Made by a program: the position numbers and the translations under genes
Part shown: positions 41,662 through 50,052 of the stretch, piece by piece
How the letters are laid out: the number at the start of each line of letters is the position of its first letter
Numbering within the stretch: position 1 is the first letter of the stretch
From: Saccharothrix tamanrassetensis
Lineage (GTDB): Bacteria > Actinomycetota > Actinomycetes > Mycobacteriales > Pseudonocardiaceae
Direction: 5' to 3'
DNA: 64,000 bases
Assembly: GCF_014203665.1 (NCBI RefSeq)
Contig: NZ_JACHJN010000003.1
Span: 1-64,000 of the forward strand
Notes under the pieces: model-generated
Database searches by the model: none
Told to the model about the DNA's origin: nothing
Seen by the model: only the letters and a program-made list of their open reading frames with translations

Positions 41662-42663
41662 GTGAAGAAGATCATCAACGATCCGGCGACCGTGGTGGCG
41701 GACGCGCTGCGCGGCATGGAACTCGCGCACGCCGACCTGCTGGACGTCCAGTACGACCCGGCGGTGGTGGTGCGGGTCGACGCGCCCGTGCCGCGCAAGG
41801 TCGCGGTGGTCTCCGGCGGCGGATCGGGCCACGAGCCGCTGCACGCCGGGTTCGTCGGACGGGGGATGCTCGACGCGGCGTGCCCCGGCGCGGTGTTCAC
41901 CTCGCCGACGCCCGACCAGGTGCTGGCGGCGGTGCAGCGCACCAACGGCGGCGCGGGCGCGCTGCTGATCGTGAAGAACTACACCGGCGACGTGCTGAAC
42001 TTCGAGACCGCCGCCGAACTGGCCGCCGCCGAGGGCATCGAGGTCCGGTCGGTGGTGGTCGACGACGACGTGGCGGTGAAGGACTCGCTCCACACGGCGG
42101 GCCGCCGCGGCGTGGGCGGGACCGTGCTGCTGGAGAAGATCGTCGGGGCCGCCGCCGAGCGCGGGGTGGACCTGGACGGCTGCGAGGCGTTGGCGCGCAA
42201 GGTGGCCGGTCAGGTCCGGTCGATGGGGCTGGCGCTGGCGCCGTGCACCGTGCCGCACGCCGGCGAGCCCAGCTTCACGCTGGCCGACGACGAGATGGAA
42301 CTCGGCATCGGCATCCACGGCGAGCCGGGACGGCAGCGGGTGCCGGTCCGGCCGGCCGACTCGTTGGTGCCCGCGCTGCTCGACCCGATCCTGGGGGACC
42401 TGCCGTTCGGCGCGGGGGACCGGGTGTTGCTGTTCACCAACGGCATGGGCGGCACACCGCTGCTGGAGCTGTACCTGGCGCACGGGATCGCCGAACGGCT
42501 GCTCGCCGAGCGCGGGATCACCGTGCGGCGGCGGCTGGTCGGTCCGTACATCACCAGTCTGGAGATGCAGGGCATGAGCCTGACGTTGCTCAAGCTGGAC
42601 GACGAACTGGTCGAGCTGTGGGACGCGCCGGTGCGCACGGCCGCGCTGCGGTGGGGCCTCTGA
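41662..42663 (+). CDS. dhaK: Dihydroxyacetone kinase subunit DhaK
   Basis: A 333-residue subunit that binds dihydroxyacetone covalently through a histidine, His219 in [10 protein letters not shown]. The N-terminal [19 protein letters not shown] and the [15 protein letters not shown] motif are typical. GTG at 41662 is preferred over ATG 41650 because GGAGG at 41652 fits it and the protein then starts like the family. First gene of the PEP-dependent dhaKLM operon; its stop overlaps dhaL. Confidence 0.95.
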   Translation: MKKIINDPATVVADALRGMELAHADLLDVQYDPAVVVRVDAPVPRKVAVVSGGGSGHEPLHAGFVGRGMLDAACPGAVFTSPTPDQVLAAVQRTNGGAGALLIVKNYTGDVLNFETAAELAAAEGIEVRSVVVDDDVAVKDSLHTAGRRGVGGTVLLEKIVGAAAERGVDLDGCEALARKVAGQVRSMGLALAPCTVPHAGEPSFTLADDEMELGIGIHGEPGRQRVPVRPADSLVPALLDPILGDLPFGAGDRVLLFTNGMGGTPLLELYLAHGIAERLLAERGITVRRRLVGPYITSLEMQGMSLTLLKLDDELVELWDAPVRTAALRWGL

Positions 42664-43292
42664 TGGGGTGCACGGCGGAGCGGGTCGCGGAGGCGTTGCG
42701 GGCGGTGGCCCGGGTCGTCGCCGAGCACCGGGAGGAGCTGGTGCGGCTCGACCGGGAGATCGGCGACGGCGACCACGGCGAGAACCTGAACCGGGGGTTC
42801 ACCGCCTTGGTGTCCAAGTTGGACGGTGACGTGCCGGGGACTCCCGGTGCGGTGCTGAAGTCGGCGGCCACCACGTTGATCTCGGTGGTGGGCGGGGCGG
42901 CCGGCCCGTTGTACGGGACGGCGTTCCTGCGGGCGGCCACCTCGGTCGGCGACGCGGCGGAGTTGGACGCGGGCGCGGTGGCCGGGGCTTTGCGGGCGGC
43001 GCTGGAGGGCGTGGTGGCGCGCGGCAAGGCGGCCGTCGGGGACAAGACGATGGTGGACGCCTTGACGCCCGCGGTGGCGGCTGCCTCGTCCGTTGCCGCT
43101 ACGGGCGGGGACGTCGCCGGGGTGCTCGCGGCGGCGGCCGAGGCCGCCGAACAAGGGGCCGAGTCGACCGTGCCGCTGGTGGCCCGCAAGGGACGGGCCT
43201 CCTACCTGGGCGAACGCAGTGCCGGACACCTCGATCCGGGTGCCCGGTCGACGGCGTTGCTGCTGCGCACGCTGGCCGGGAGTGCGCGGTGA
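42663..43292 (+). CDS. dhaL: Dihydroxyacetone kinase ADP-binding subunit DhaL
   Basis: A 209-residue helical-barrel subunit holding ADP, which is phosphorylated by DhaM and then phosphorylates DhaK-bound dihydroxyacetone. The magnesium/ADP site motif is EIGDGDHGENLNRG, followed by GGAAGPLYGTAF and GDKTMVDAL. ATG at 42663 overlaps the dhaK TGA by one base, and the 3' end overlaps dhaM by 4 bp, so the three are translationally coupled. Confidence 0.95.
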   Translation: MGCTAERVAEALRAVARVVAEHREELVRLDREIGDGDHGENLNRGFTALVSKLDGDVPGTPGAVLKSAATTLISVVGGAAGPLYGTAFLRAATSVGDAAELDAGAVAGALRAALEGVVARGKAAVGDKTMVDALTPAVAAASSVAATGGDVAGVLAAAAEAAEQGAESTVPLVARKGRASYLGERSAGHLDPGARSTALLLRTLAGSAR

Positions 43293-43996
43293 TCGGGCTC
43301 GTGGTGGTGTCGCACAGCGGGACGCTGGCCGACGGCGTGGCCGAGTTGGCCGGTCAGATGGCGCCGGACGTCCGGATCGTGCCCTCCGGCGGTGACGGTT
43401 CCGGAGGTCTGGGCACGGACTACCTCGCGGTCGCGGAGGCCATCTCGCAGGCCGACACCGGGGACGGCGTCGTGGTCCTGTTCGACCTGGGCAGCGCCAA
43501 GATGGTCGCGGAGATGGCGGCCGAGGAGTCCGCCGGTGAAGTGCTCGTGGTGGACGCGCCCCTGGTCGAGGGCGCGGTCGCGGCTGCGGTCGCGGCCCAG
43601 GGCGACGCGGGCCTGCCGCAGGTCGCCGCAGCCGCGTCCGGTGCCGCGTCGGTCGGTGCCGAGTCGGTCGGTTCGTCCGCCGAGCCGGAGACGGCGAGGA
43701 CGCCCGAGGCGGCAGACGGGTCCACTGTGGACAGTGTGAGCGCGGAGGTCCTGCTGACCAACGAAGTCGGTCTGCACGCCCGCCCCGCGGCCTTGGTCGC
43801 GCGTTCCCTGACCGGCCTGGACGCGCGGGTCGTCGTGCGGTTCGGCGACCAGGAGGCGGACGCGACCAGCGTGCTCGCGCTGATGGGGCTGGGTGCGCCG
43901 GGTGGCGGGCGGGTCGAGGTCACGGCGACCGGGCCGGACGCCCCCGAAGCCCTGCGCCGGGTGACCGCCCTCGCCGCCCGCGACTTCGACGAATGA
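43289..43996 (+). CDS. dhaM: Dihydroxyacetone kinase phosphotransfer protein DhaM (EIIA-HPr)
   Basis: A 235-residue phosphocarrier with two domains. The N-terminal mannose-type EIIA domain (about 1-120) has phospho-His9 in VVVSHSGTL. After an Ala/Ser/Glu-rich linker (about 115-145), the C-terminal HPr domain (about 150-235) has His163 in NEVGLHARPAALV. No EI domain is fused, unlike E. coli DhaM, so a separate PTS EI must supply phosphate. GTG start overlaps the dhaL stop (GTGA). Confidence 0.93.
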   Translation: MIGLVVVSHSGTLADGVAELAGQMAPDVRIVPSGGDGSGGLGTDYLAVAEAISQADTGDGVVVLFDLGSAKMVAEMAAEESAGEVLVVDAPLVEGAVAAAVAAQGDAGLPQVAAAASGAASVGAESVGSSAEPETARTPEAADGSTVDSVSAEVLLTNEVGLHARPAALVARSLTGLDARVVVRFGDQEADATSVLALMGLGAPGGGRVEVTATGPDAPEALRRVTALAARDFDE

Positions 43997-44090
43997 GCTG
44001 TTCAGGCGCCTCTTGACCGGTTCCTTGCTCGATCCGGATGGTGAAGCTCACGCGAACGACGCGTGACGGCCGTGGGATAGTCGGCCGCAA

Positions 44091-44106
44091 GTTACCGTTC
44101 GGTAGC
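44091..44106. promoter_or_regulatory. Shared 16-bp operator upstream of fused dehydrogenase
   Basis: GTTACCG-TT-CGGTAGC, palindromic except for one base pair, ends 26 nt before the GTG at 44133. It has the same layout as the site at 40059. Confidence 0.7.
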
Positions 44107-44132
44107 CACTCCGCAGAGTGGGAGGTACTGCA

Positions 44133-45908
44133 GTGACGCGCCAGTTCAACACGGTCGGGGTCGTCGGTCTCGGCACCATGGGCGCCGGCATCGCGGAAGT
44201 ACTCGCCCGGACCGGCCTCACTGTCATCGCGGTGGACGTGGACGACGAAGGGCTGGCGCGCGGCCGGGGCCACCTCGACCACTCCACCGGGCGGGCGGTG
44301 GCCAAGGGGAAGCTGGCGGAGACCGGTCGCGACGAGCTGCTCGGCCGGATCGGCTACGCCACCTCGCTGGACGCGCTCGCGGGCGTCGACCTGGTGATCG
44401 AGGCGGTGCCCGAGCGGATCGACCTCAAGGCGCAGGTGTTCGCCTCGCTGGACCGGATCTGCGGCCCCGACACCATCTTCGCGTCCAACACGTCGTCGCT
44501 GTCGATCACCGAGATCGGCGTGCACACCGGCCGGCCGGGCAAGGTCGTCGGCCTGCACTTCTTCAACCCCACGCCGGTGTTGAAGCTGGTGGAGGTCGTC
44601 CGCACGGTGGTCACCGAGCCGGACGTGGTGACCGACGCGGTGGCGTTCGTCGAATCGCTGGGCAAGACGCCGGTGGTGATCGGCGACCGCGCCGGGTTCA
44701 TCGCCAACGCGCTGCTGTTCGGCTACCTCAACCACGCCGTGCGGATGTACGAATCCCGTTACGCGACGAGGGAAGACCTCGACGCGGCGATGCGGTACGG
44801 CTGCGGCTACCCGATGGGTCCGCTGGCGCTGCTCGACCTCATCGGCCTGGACACCGCGTACGAGATCCTGGACACGATGTACCACCAGTCGCGCAACCGG
44901 CTGCACGCCCCGGCGCCGCTGCTCAAGCAGATGATCACGGCGGGTCTGCTCGGCCGCAAGAGCGGGCGCGGCTTCTACACCTACGACGGCCCCGACTCGC
45001 CGAACGTCGTGCCGGACGTGCTGACGCCGGTGGCCGCCGCCGATCCCGTCGCCACCCGGGACGTCCAGCGGGTCGGCGTGATCGGCACGGGCACCATGGC
45101 CACCGGCATCGTGGAGGTGTTCGCCAAGCGCGGCTACGACGTCGTGCTGCGGGCCCGGTCGCTCGACAAGGCGGACGGCGCGCTGGGCAAGGTGCGCCAG
45201 TCGCTGGAGAAGTCGGTCGCCCGGGGCAGGCTGTCCGAGGCCGACCGGGACGCCGCACTGGCCCGCATCACGCCCGCCGTGGAGTTCGGGCACCTCGCCG
45301 ACTGCGACCTCGTGGTGGAGGCGGTGGCCGAGGAGCTGTCGGTCAAGAAGTCCGTGTTCGAGGCGCTGGACGAGGTGTGCAAGCCGGGCGCGGTGCTGGC
45401 CACCACCACGTCCTCGCTGCCGGTGATCGAGTGCGCGGCGGCCACCTCGCGCCCCGGCGACGTGGTGGGCCTGCACTTCTTCAACCCGGCGCAGGTGATG
45501 AAGCTGGTGGAGGTCGTGCAGACCATCGCCACGTCCGCCGACGTCGTGGCCACCGCCCGCCGGGTGTGCCTGGACCTGGGCAAGCAGCCGGTGCACTGCG
45601 GCGACCGCGCCGGGTTCATCGTCAACGCGCTGCTGTTCCCGTACCTGAACGACGCGGTGAAGATGCTGGAGGCGCACTACGCGTCCGCCGACGACATCGA
45701 CAACGCCATGAAGGTCGGCTGCTCGCTGCCCATGGGGCCGTTCGAACTGCTGGACGTGGTGGGCCTGGACGTGTCGCTGGCCATCGAACGCTCGCTGTAC
45801 CTGGAGTTCCGCGAGGCGGGCTTCGCACCCGCGCCGCTGCTGGAGCACCTGGTCACGGCGGGCAGGCTGGGTCGCAAGACCGGCAAGGGCTTCCGCGACT
45901 ACACCTGA
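44133..45908 (+). CDS. Tandem-fused 3-hydroxyacyl-CoA (3-hydroxybutyryl-CoA) dehydrogenase
   Basis: A 591-residue protein made of two complete dehydrogenase copies. Copy 1 (about 1-290) and copy 2 (about 310-591) each have a Rossmann motif (GLGTMGAG and GTGTMATG), the catalytic-His motif LHFFNP and the DRAGFI-NALLF segment. In copy 1 the substrate loop reads ASNTSSLSI; in copy 2 it reads ATTTSSLPV, so one half may be altered. The enzyme makes or oxidises 3-hydroxybutyryl-CoA in the acetyl-CoA to crotonyl-CoA route. GTG at 44133 has GGGAGG upstream. Confidence 0.92.
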   Translation: MTRQFNTVGVVGLGTMGAGIAEVLARTGLTVIAVDVDDEGLARGRGHLDHSTGRAVAKGKLAETGRDELLGRIGYATSLDALAGVDLVIEAVPERIDLKAQVFASLDRICGPDTIFASNTSSLSITEIGVHTGRPGKVVGLHFFNPTPVLKLVEVVRTVVTEPDVVTDAVAFVESLGKTPVVIGDRAGFIANALLFGYLNHAVRMYESRYATREDLDAAMRYGCGYPMGPLALLDLIGLDTAYEILDTMYHQSRNRLHAPAPLLKQMITAGLLGRKSGRGFYTYDGPDSPNVVPDVLTPVAAADPVATRDVQRVGVIGTGTMATGIVEVFAKRGYDVVLRARSLDKADGALGKVRQSLEKSVARGRLSEADRDAALARITPAVEFGHLADCDLVVEAVAEELSVKKSVFEALDEVCKPGAVLATTTSSLPVIECAAATSRPGDVVGLHFFNPAQVMKLVEVVQTIATSADVVATARRVCLDLGKQPVHCGDRAGFIVNALLFPYLNDAVKMLEAHYASADDIDNAMKVGCSLPMGPFELLDVVGLDVSLAIERSLYLEFREAGFAPAPLLEHLVTAGRLGRKTGKGFRDYT

Positions 45909-45990
45909 GCACCACCGCCACCACGCGTCGAATACCACGGGGACCGCACCTGGGTACCACGGGGTTGCGCGCGTTTGGCATGGTGGACGC

Positions 45991-46566
45991 ATGAGGCGTG
46001 CGGTTCTCTCGGTCCTGGTGGCAGCGCTCGGCCTGACGTCCGGCTGCGCGTACACGGTGAACGGCACGCCGGTCTCGGCCGGCGTGCTGGACATCGAACC
46101 GCCGTTCTCGTCGTCCACGCCGTCGTCCACCGCGGAGTCCGACCCGCCCGACGCCGGCACCGTCGGCGATGTCTGCAAGCTGCTGACGTGGACGGACCTG
46201 CCATACGACGTGCAGGACAAGTCCGCCGGCCCGACGGACACCGGCTACGACCCGCAGTTCGACCAGTCGTGCAAGTGGCAGACCGGGGTGGACAAGCTCG
46301 ACGTCGGCGTGACCCTGCGGTTCCGCGCCGGGAGGCCCATCACGCTGGAGCAGACCAACGGCGAGTTCGACCTGGGCGACCGCAAGGTCAAGTACTTCGA
46401 CCGGACCACGGACACCTCCGTGCAGCCGTCCTGCGTGCTGGTCATGGACTACGCGGGCGGCGGGCTCGGCATCATCGTGATCGACGGCTCGGCCCGGTTC
46501 GGCGCGATCTGCGACCAGGGCAAGAAGGTCGCCGAGGTGCTCAAGTCCAAGGAACCGACCGGCTGA
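45991..46566 (+). CDS. DUF3558-type lipoprotein (single domain)
   Basis: A 191-residue exported protein. Its lipobox LGLTSGC is followed by a Ser/Pro linker, then VCKLLTWTDL, SCKWQTGV and C-terminal ICDQGKKVAEVL, the cysteine pattern of DUF3558. It is a shorter relative of the protein at 39006. Function unknown; anchored outside the cytoplasmic membrane. Confidence 0.8.
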   Translation: MRRAVLSVLVAALGLTSGCAYTVNGTPVSAGVLDIEPPFSSSTPSSTAESDPPDAGTVGDVCKLLTWTDLPYDVQDKSAGPTDTGYDPQFDQSCKWQTGVDKLDVGVTLRFRAGRPITLEQTNGEFDLGDRKVKYFDRTTDTSVQPSCVLVMDYAGGGLGIIVIDGSARFGAICDQGKKVAEVLKSKEPTG

Positions 46567-46601
46567 CCGCACCGCCGGCGGTGTCCGGCGCGCCGACCTG
46601 C

Positions 46602-46817
46602 CTAGCCGCCGCAGCACCCGCCGCCGCAGCAGCCGCCACCGCCACCGGGTGGCGCGGTCTGCCCGGCGCTGAGACCGCCGACCCCCACCATCGACAGCAG
46701 CTTGACCGTGTCGTCATGCCCCTCGGGGCAGCTGGCGGGGGCGGAGGCTTCGCTCATCGGTCGCTTCACGTCGAACGTCGACCCGCAGGCCTTGCAACGG
46801 AACTCGTAGGTGGGCAC
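46602..46817 (-). CDS. FmdB-type zinc ribbon protein
   Basis: A 71-residue protein. The N-terminal zinc ribbon has MPTYEFRCKACGSTFDV and CPEGH. The tail is extremely Gly/Cys-rich (GGGGGCCGGGCCGG, four cysteines), which may bind metal. FmdB-type proteins are small regulators or metal-binding proteins of uncertain role. It is 4 nt downstream of the small membrane protein gene on the same strand. Confidence 0.88.
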   Translation of the reverse strand: MPTYEFRCKACGSTFDVKRPMSEASAPASCPEGHDDTVKLLSMVGVGGLSAGQTAPPGGGGGCCGGGCCGG

Positions 46818-46821
46818 ACCC

Positions 46822-47181
46822 CTATTGTGGCGGCTGCTTCGGCAGCAGCACCAGCGCGGGCACCGCGGCCGCCGCCAGCGTGGAGATCAACGTCAGCAAC
46901 GGCAGCCCGTGCGCCCACCCGATTCCCGCAGCGGCGGCGTGCGAACCGGCGAACGTGGCCACCCAGGTCCGCGAGTACGGCCGCACCAGCATGGTCACCA
47001 GCCCCGTCCCGGCGGTGAACAGCAGGATCGTGCACGAGGCCAACAACATCCCCTGGTGGGGTCCGATCGGCCGGTTGACCGGCGGCACGTCCCCCATCCC
47101 GGCTCGCAACGCGGGCTGGGCCATCACCGCCATCTCGACTAACAACAGCACTCCGACCACGGTCCGCTGCCACCTGTTCAC
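46822..47181 (-). CDS. Small integral membrane protein, unknown
   Basis: A 119-residue protein with four helices (about 8-25, 45-62, 70-88 and 92-112) and a Pro-rich loop. Family not recognised. ATG start. It precedes the FmdB-type gene by 4 nt and is divergent from the zinc-finger-like gene at 47233. Confidence 0.65.
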   Translation of the reverse strand: MNRWQRTVVGVLLLVEMAVMAQPALRAGMGDVPPVNRPIGPHQGMLLASCTILLFTAGTGLVTMLVRPYSRTWVATFAGSHAAAAGIGWAHGLPLLTLISTLAAAAVPALVLLPKQPPQ

Positions 47182-47232
47182 CCCGTGGACCGTATGCGAT
47201 CACGAATGTCGATCGGGATACCCTGGTCCTCC

Positions 47233-47526
47233 GTGCCCCGCCGCAACCGCCCGCACCGCCGCGACGAGCCTCCACCCGTCGGTGGTCACGGGTGGGCCAG
47301 GGCCGAGTCCGCCCCGGACGGCGAGTGGCTGGTCCGCGACGTCTCCGGCGCCGCGACCGCCAAGACCTACCGCTGCCCGGGTTGCGACCACGAGATCAGA
47401 CCGGGCACCCCGCACGTCGTGGCCTGGCCCGCCGCCGACCACGGCTCGGTCGAAGACCGCCGGCACTGGCACCGGAACTGCTGGACGTCACGCACTCGCC
47501 GAGGACCCACGACCCGCCGGTGGTGA
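47233..47526 (+). CDS. Small actinobacterial zinc-finger-like protein
   Basis: A 97-residue basic protein conserved in actinobacteria under the name ATP/GTP-binding protein. Metal-ligand candidates are YRCPGCDHEI near residue 60 and HWHRNCW near 84. GTG at 47233 (MPRRNRPHRRDE) is chosen from family resemblance. The C-terminal 39 bp overlap the convergent NACHT gene. Function unknown. Confidence 0.75.
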   Translation: MPRRNRPHRRDEPPPVGGHGWARAESAPDGEWLVRDVSGAATAKTYRCPGCDHEIRPGTPHVVAWPAADHGSVEDRRHWHRNCWTSRTRRGPTTRRW

Positions 47527-49530
47527 ACTCGCCAGCCGATCCTGCAGCGTCGCGTGCCGGAACTGGTAGATCGGCCCGACCGTCCGCAGCAGGTGGCGCG
47601 ACCGCGCGTCCTCCAGGAACCGGACCAGCCGGATAGGCGTTCCGTATCGCACCGCCAGGTACGCCTGGGCGACCGCGGCGTGGGTGGTCGCCGACGCGGC
47701 GAACGCGGCACCCAGCCCGAAGGCGATCGCGCCCACCAGGCCGGGCAGCGACACGGTCAGCACCCAGATGACCAGACCCGCCCCGACCCCCATCCCGAAC
47801 GCCGCCGAGCGCTCCCGCCGCCAGATCCGCACTGGGTCGGCGGAACCCAGGTCCGCCTCGGTCTGCTTCATCCCGCCGATGAAACCGAACAGCGCGGTGA
47901 GACCGACCGCGCACAGCGCACCGAACGCGACGCCCAGCGCGGGCCCGCTCGCCGAACCGATCACGACCCCGCCGGCGACCCCGAACCCGACCACACCGGC
48001 CCACTCCGCGCGTCCCAGTCGCGGGTGCAGCAGGTGCTTGGCGGAGAGCGTGAACCTGGTCGGCGCCTCGGGCCCGTAGAAGGGCGCGGCGATGCCGAAC
48101 GCCAAACCGAACAGTGCCGTGCCGACCACCCGCTCGGTGAGGCTGAACCGGTCCGCGATCCAGAACGCCGGCGCACCGGCTCCGGCAGCCGCGATCGTGG
48201 TGAGCAGCATCCGGGGCAGGCGTGGCACCTGCGTGCCGAGCCGCCACCACGCCAGGTCGCGGGAGCCCTCGCGGTTGAGGTTCTCGGCGACCCGGGCGAG
48301 CGCGCGGCGTGCCTCGTCGGCGGTGTAGCGCGGCTCGGGCCGGCCGGGGCGCGGCGTGTACGCGGCGGTCACCACGTGGTCGAGCAGGTGGTCGGTGATG
48401 GCCTCGGCGGTCGGGAAGCGCTCCGTGTCGAGCAGTTCGTCGACCTCGCCGGTGGGCGGGTAGATGTCGTGCACCAGGCTCACCCACAGCGGGTTGGTCA
48501 GGGCGCGGGACAGCGGTCCGCCCGCCACCAGCGCCCGGGTCACCGCCTGCCAGGCCGGCGGGGCGGGCTCGGTGAGCGGTCGCAGCAGGTACTCGGCGAC
48601 GGCCGCCGGCGTCAGCGGGTCGAGCTTGAGCGCCACCGCGCCGGTCAGGGTGTGCTGCCGGGCGGCGTCCGCCAGCTCGTCCACCCTGGTCAGCACGACC
48701 AGGCGGAACGTCGCCTGCTCGCTCAACGCGCGCAGCGCCGCCGGCCGCAGCGGCTCCGGGATCTCGTCCAGCCCGTCCAGGAAGACGGCCACCCGGCCGC
48801 CCGCCAGCAGCGCACGGGCGTGGCCCGCGCCGCTCTCGGAGCGCAGCAGCGGCAACTCGGCCAGCTTGCCGACCAACCAGTCCTGGACCGACGTGGTCGC
48901 CGGGTTCCAGCCGTGCAGCGTCGACATCACCGGCACCGGGATCTGCCCGCGGTCCTCCGCCGACGCCTGGTCGCGGTAGCGCAGGGCGTCGAGTTGCAGC
49001 AGCACGGCCGCCGAACTCTTGCCCGCGCCGGGGCCGCCGATGATCAGCAGCCGACCGGACGGCAGACCGCCGTACACCGCGTGCAGCGCCTTGCGGGTGC
49101 CGCCGCGCAACCGGCCGGCGGTGACCCGGCTCAGCCCCGGCAACGGGTCGAACCAGGCCCGGCCGTCCCTCGTCACCGTCGCGGCCGCCAACGGCCCGGC
49201 CACCTGCTCGGTGGCCCGGCGCCAGTTGACCGGCAGCGGAGCGGGCTGCACCAGCCCCCGTTCCACCGCGGTCGCCTCGGCCTGGTTGCGCACCGCCCGC
49301 GCGAGCAGGTCGGCCAGGCCGTCCAGGTCCGGCGCGCCGGCCGGGACGAACGTCCGCCACAGCGCCACCACGCTGATCGGCAACCCGACCGCGGCCAGCA
49401 CGAACTGGCCGTAGCCGCTGGCGTTGGCCCGGTCGTCACCGGGGTCGAGCAGCGTCACCTGGACCACCCACCAGCCGAGCGCCGCCGCGAGCAGCACCAG
49501 GCCGGTGGCGAGCCACCATCGTCGGTTCAC
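47488..49530 (-). CDS. Membrane-anchored NACHT-domain NTPase
   Basis: A 680-residue STAND-class NTPase. Two N-terminal helices (about 8-25 and 37-55) are followed by a NACHT core with Walker A GGPGAGKSS (Lys171), Walker B VAVFLDGLDE near residue 250 and sensor VVLTRVDE near 280. A helical region follows, then five or more helices (about 455-640). GTG at 49530 is chosen; a longer frame upstream lacks homology. Bacterial NACHT proteins can act in phage defence or signalling; here the effector part is membranous. Role unproven. Confidence 0.82.
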   Translation of the reverse strand: MNRRWWLATGLVLLAAALGWWVVQVTLLDPGDDRANASGYGQFVLAAVGLPISVVALWRTFVPAGAPDLDGLADLLARAVRNQAEATAVERGLVQPAPLPVNWRRATEQVAGPLAAATVTRDGRAWFDPLPGLSRVTAGRLRGGTRKALHAVYGGLPSGRLLIIGGPGAGKSSAAVLLQLDALRYRDQASAEDRGQIPVPVMSTLHGWNPATTSVQDWLVGKLAELPLLRSESGAGHARALLAGGRVAVFLDGLDEIPEPLRPAALRALSEQATFRLVVLTRVDELADAARQHTLTGAVALKLDPLTPAAVAEYLLRPLTEPAPPAWQAVTRALVAGGPLSRALTNPLWVSLVHDIYPPTGEVDELLDTERFPTAEAITDHLLDHVVTAAYTPRPGRPEPRYTADEARRALARVAENLNREGSRDLAWWRLGTQVPRLPRMLLTTIAAAGAGAPAFWIADRFSLTERVVGTALFGLAFGIAAPFYGPEAPTRFTLSAKHLLHPRLGRAEWAGVVGFGVAGGVVIGSASGPALGVAFGALCAVGLTALFGFIGGMKQTEADLGSADPVRIWRRERSAAFGMGVGAGLVIWVLTVSLPGLVGAIAFGLGAAFAASATTHAAVAQAYLAVRYGTPIRLVRFLEDARSRHLLRTVGPIYQFRHATLQDRLASSPPAGRGSSASA

Positions 49531-49774
49531 GTAGTGACCATCGCGTTCTCCGCCGCCGTGTGACCGGTGACCGGCGAGATCGTGATCCAGGTGTTCGGCC
49601 GACGCCGGTGTCCGCACCCGCCGCCGGGCACGGACCTCCCCTCCCGGTGGCACCCGGCCGGATGCCCGACTCCGCAGCCCGCGTGCGGCCTTCGTGGGCC
49701 AAGGCGCAGCGCCGGCCCAACCGACAACCGTCGCGCCGGCCGCTGGTTTGTGGCCGCTGCGGCTGCCGCCGGCC

Positions 49775-50030
49775 GCTGGTGGTGGTCAGCGGGCACGAGC
49801 CGAGGGCGGGTCGCCCTACGCCACGACCCTTGTGCTGCCCGGGTGGTAGCTCGCTGGTGGACGCGCGGCCCGTGGTCGGCGGGATCAAGCCGTGCGCGAG
49901 TCGTCCCCTACGCCGCGACCGTCGTGCCGGCTGGGTGGTCGGTCGCTGGTGGGTACGCGGCTGGTGGTCGGCGGGACCGAGCCGTGGGCGGGCCGCCTCC
50001 ACGTGACGACCGTCGCGCCGCCGGAGCGAC
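49775..50030. repeat. Intergenic imperfect tandem repeat (about 80-90 bp units) in a 522-bp gap
   Basis: Three degenerate units start with GCTGGTGG at 49775, 49853 and 49945. Each contains GTGGTCAGCGGG or GTGGTCGGCGGG, GAGCCG or AAGCCG, GGCGGGTCG-like and TACGCC(R)CGACC elements. Spacing is 78 and 92 bp. It lies upstream of the hydrolase at 50053. The rest of the gap (49531-49774) shows no gene. Confidence 0.65.
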
Positions 50031-50052
50031 CGGCGGCCGGCAGGATCGAGGC

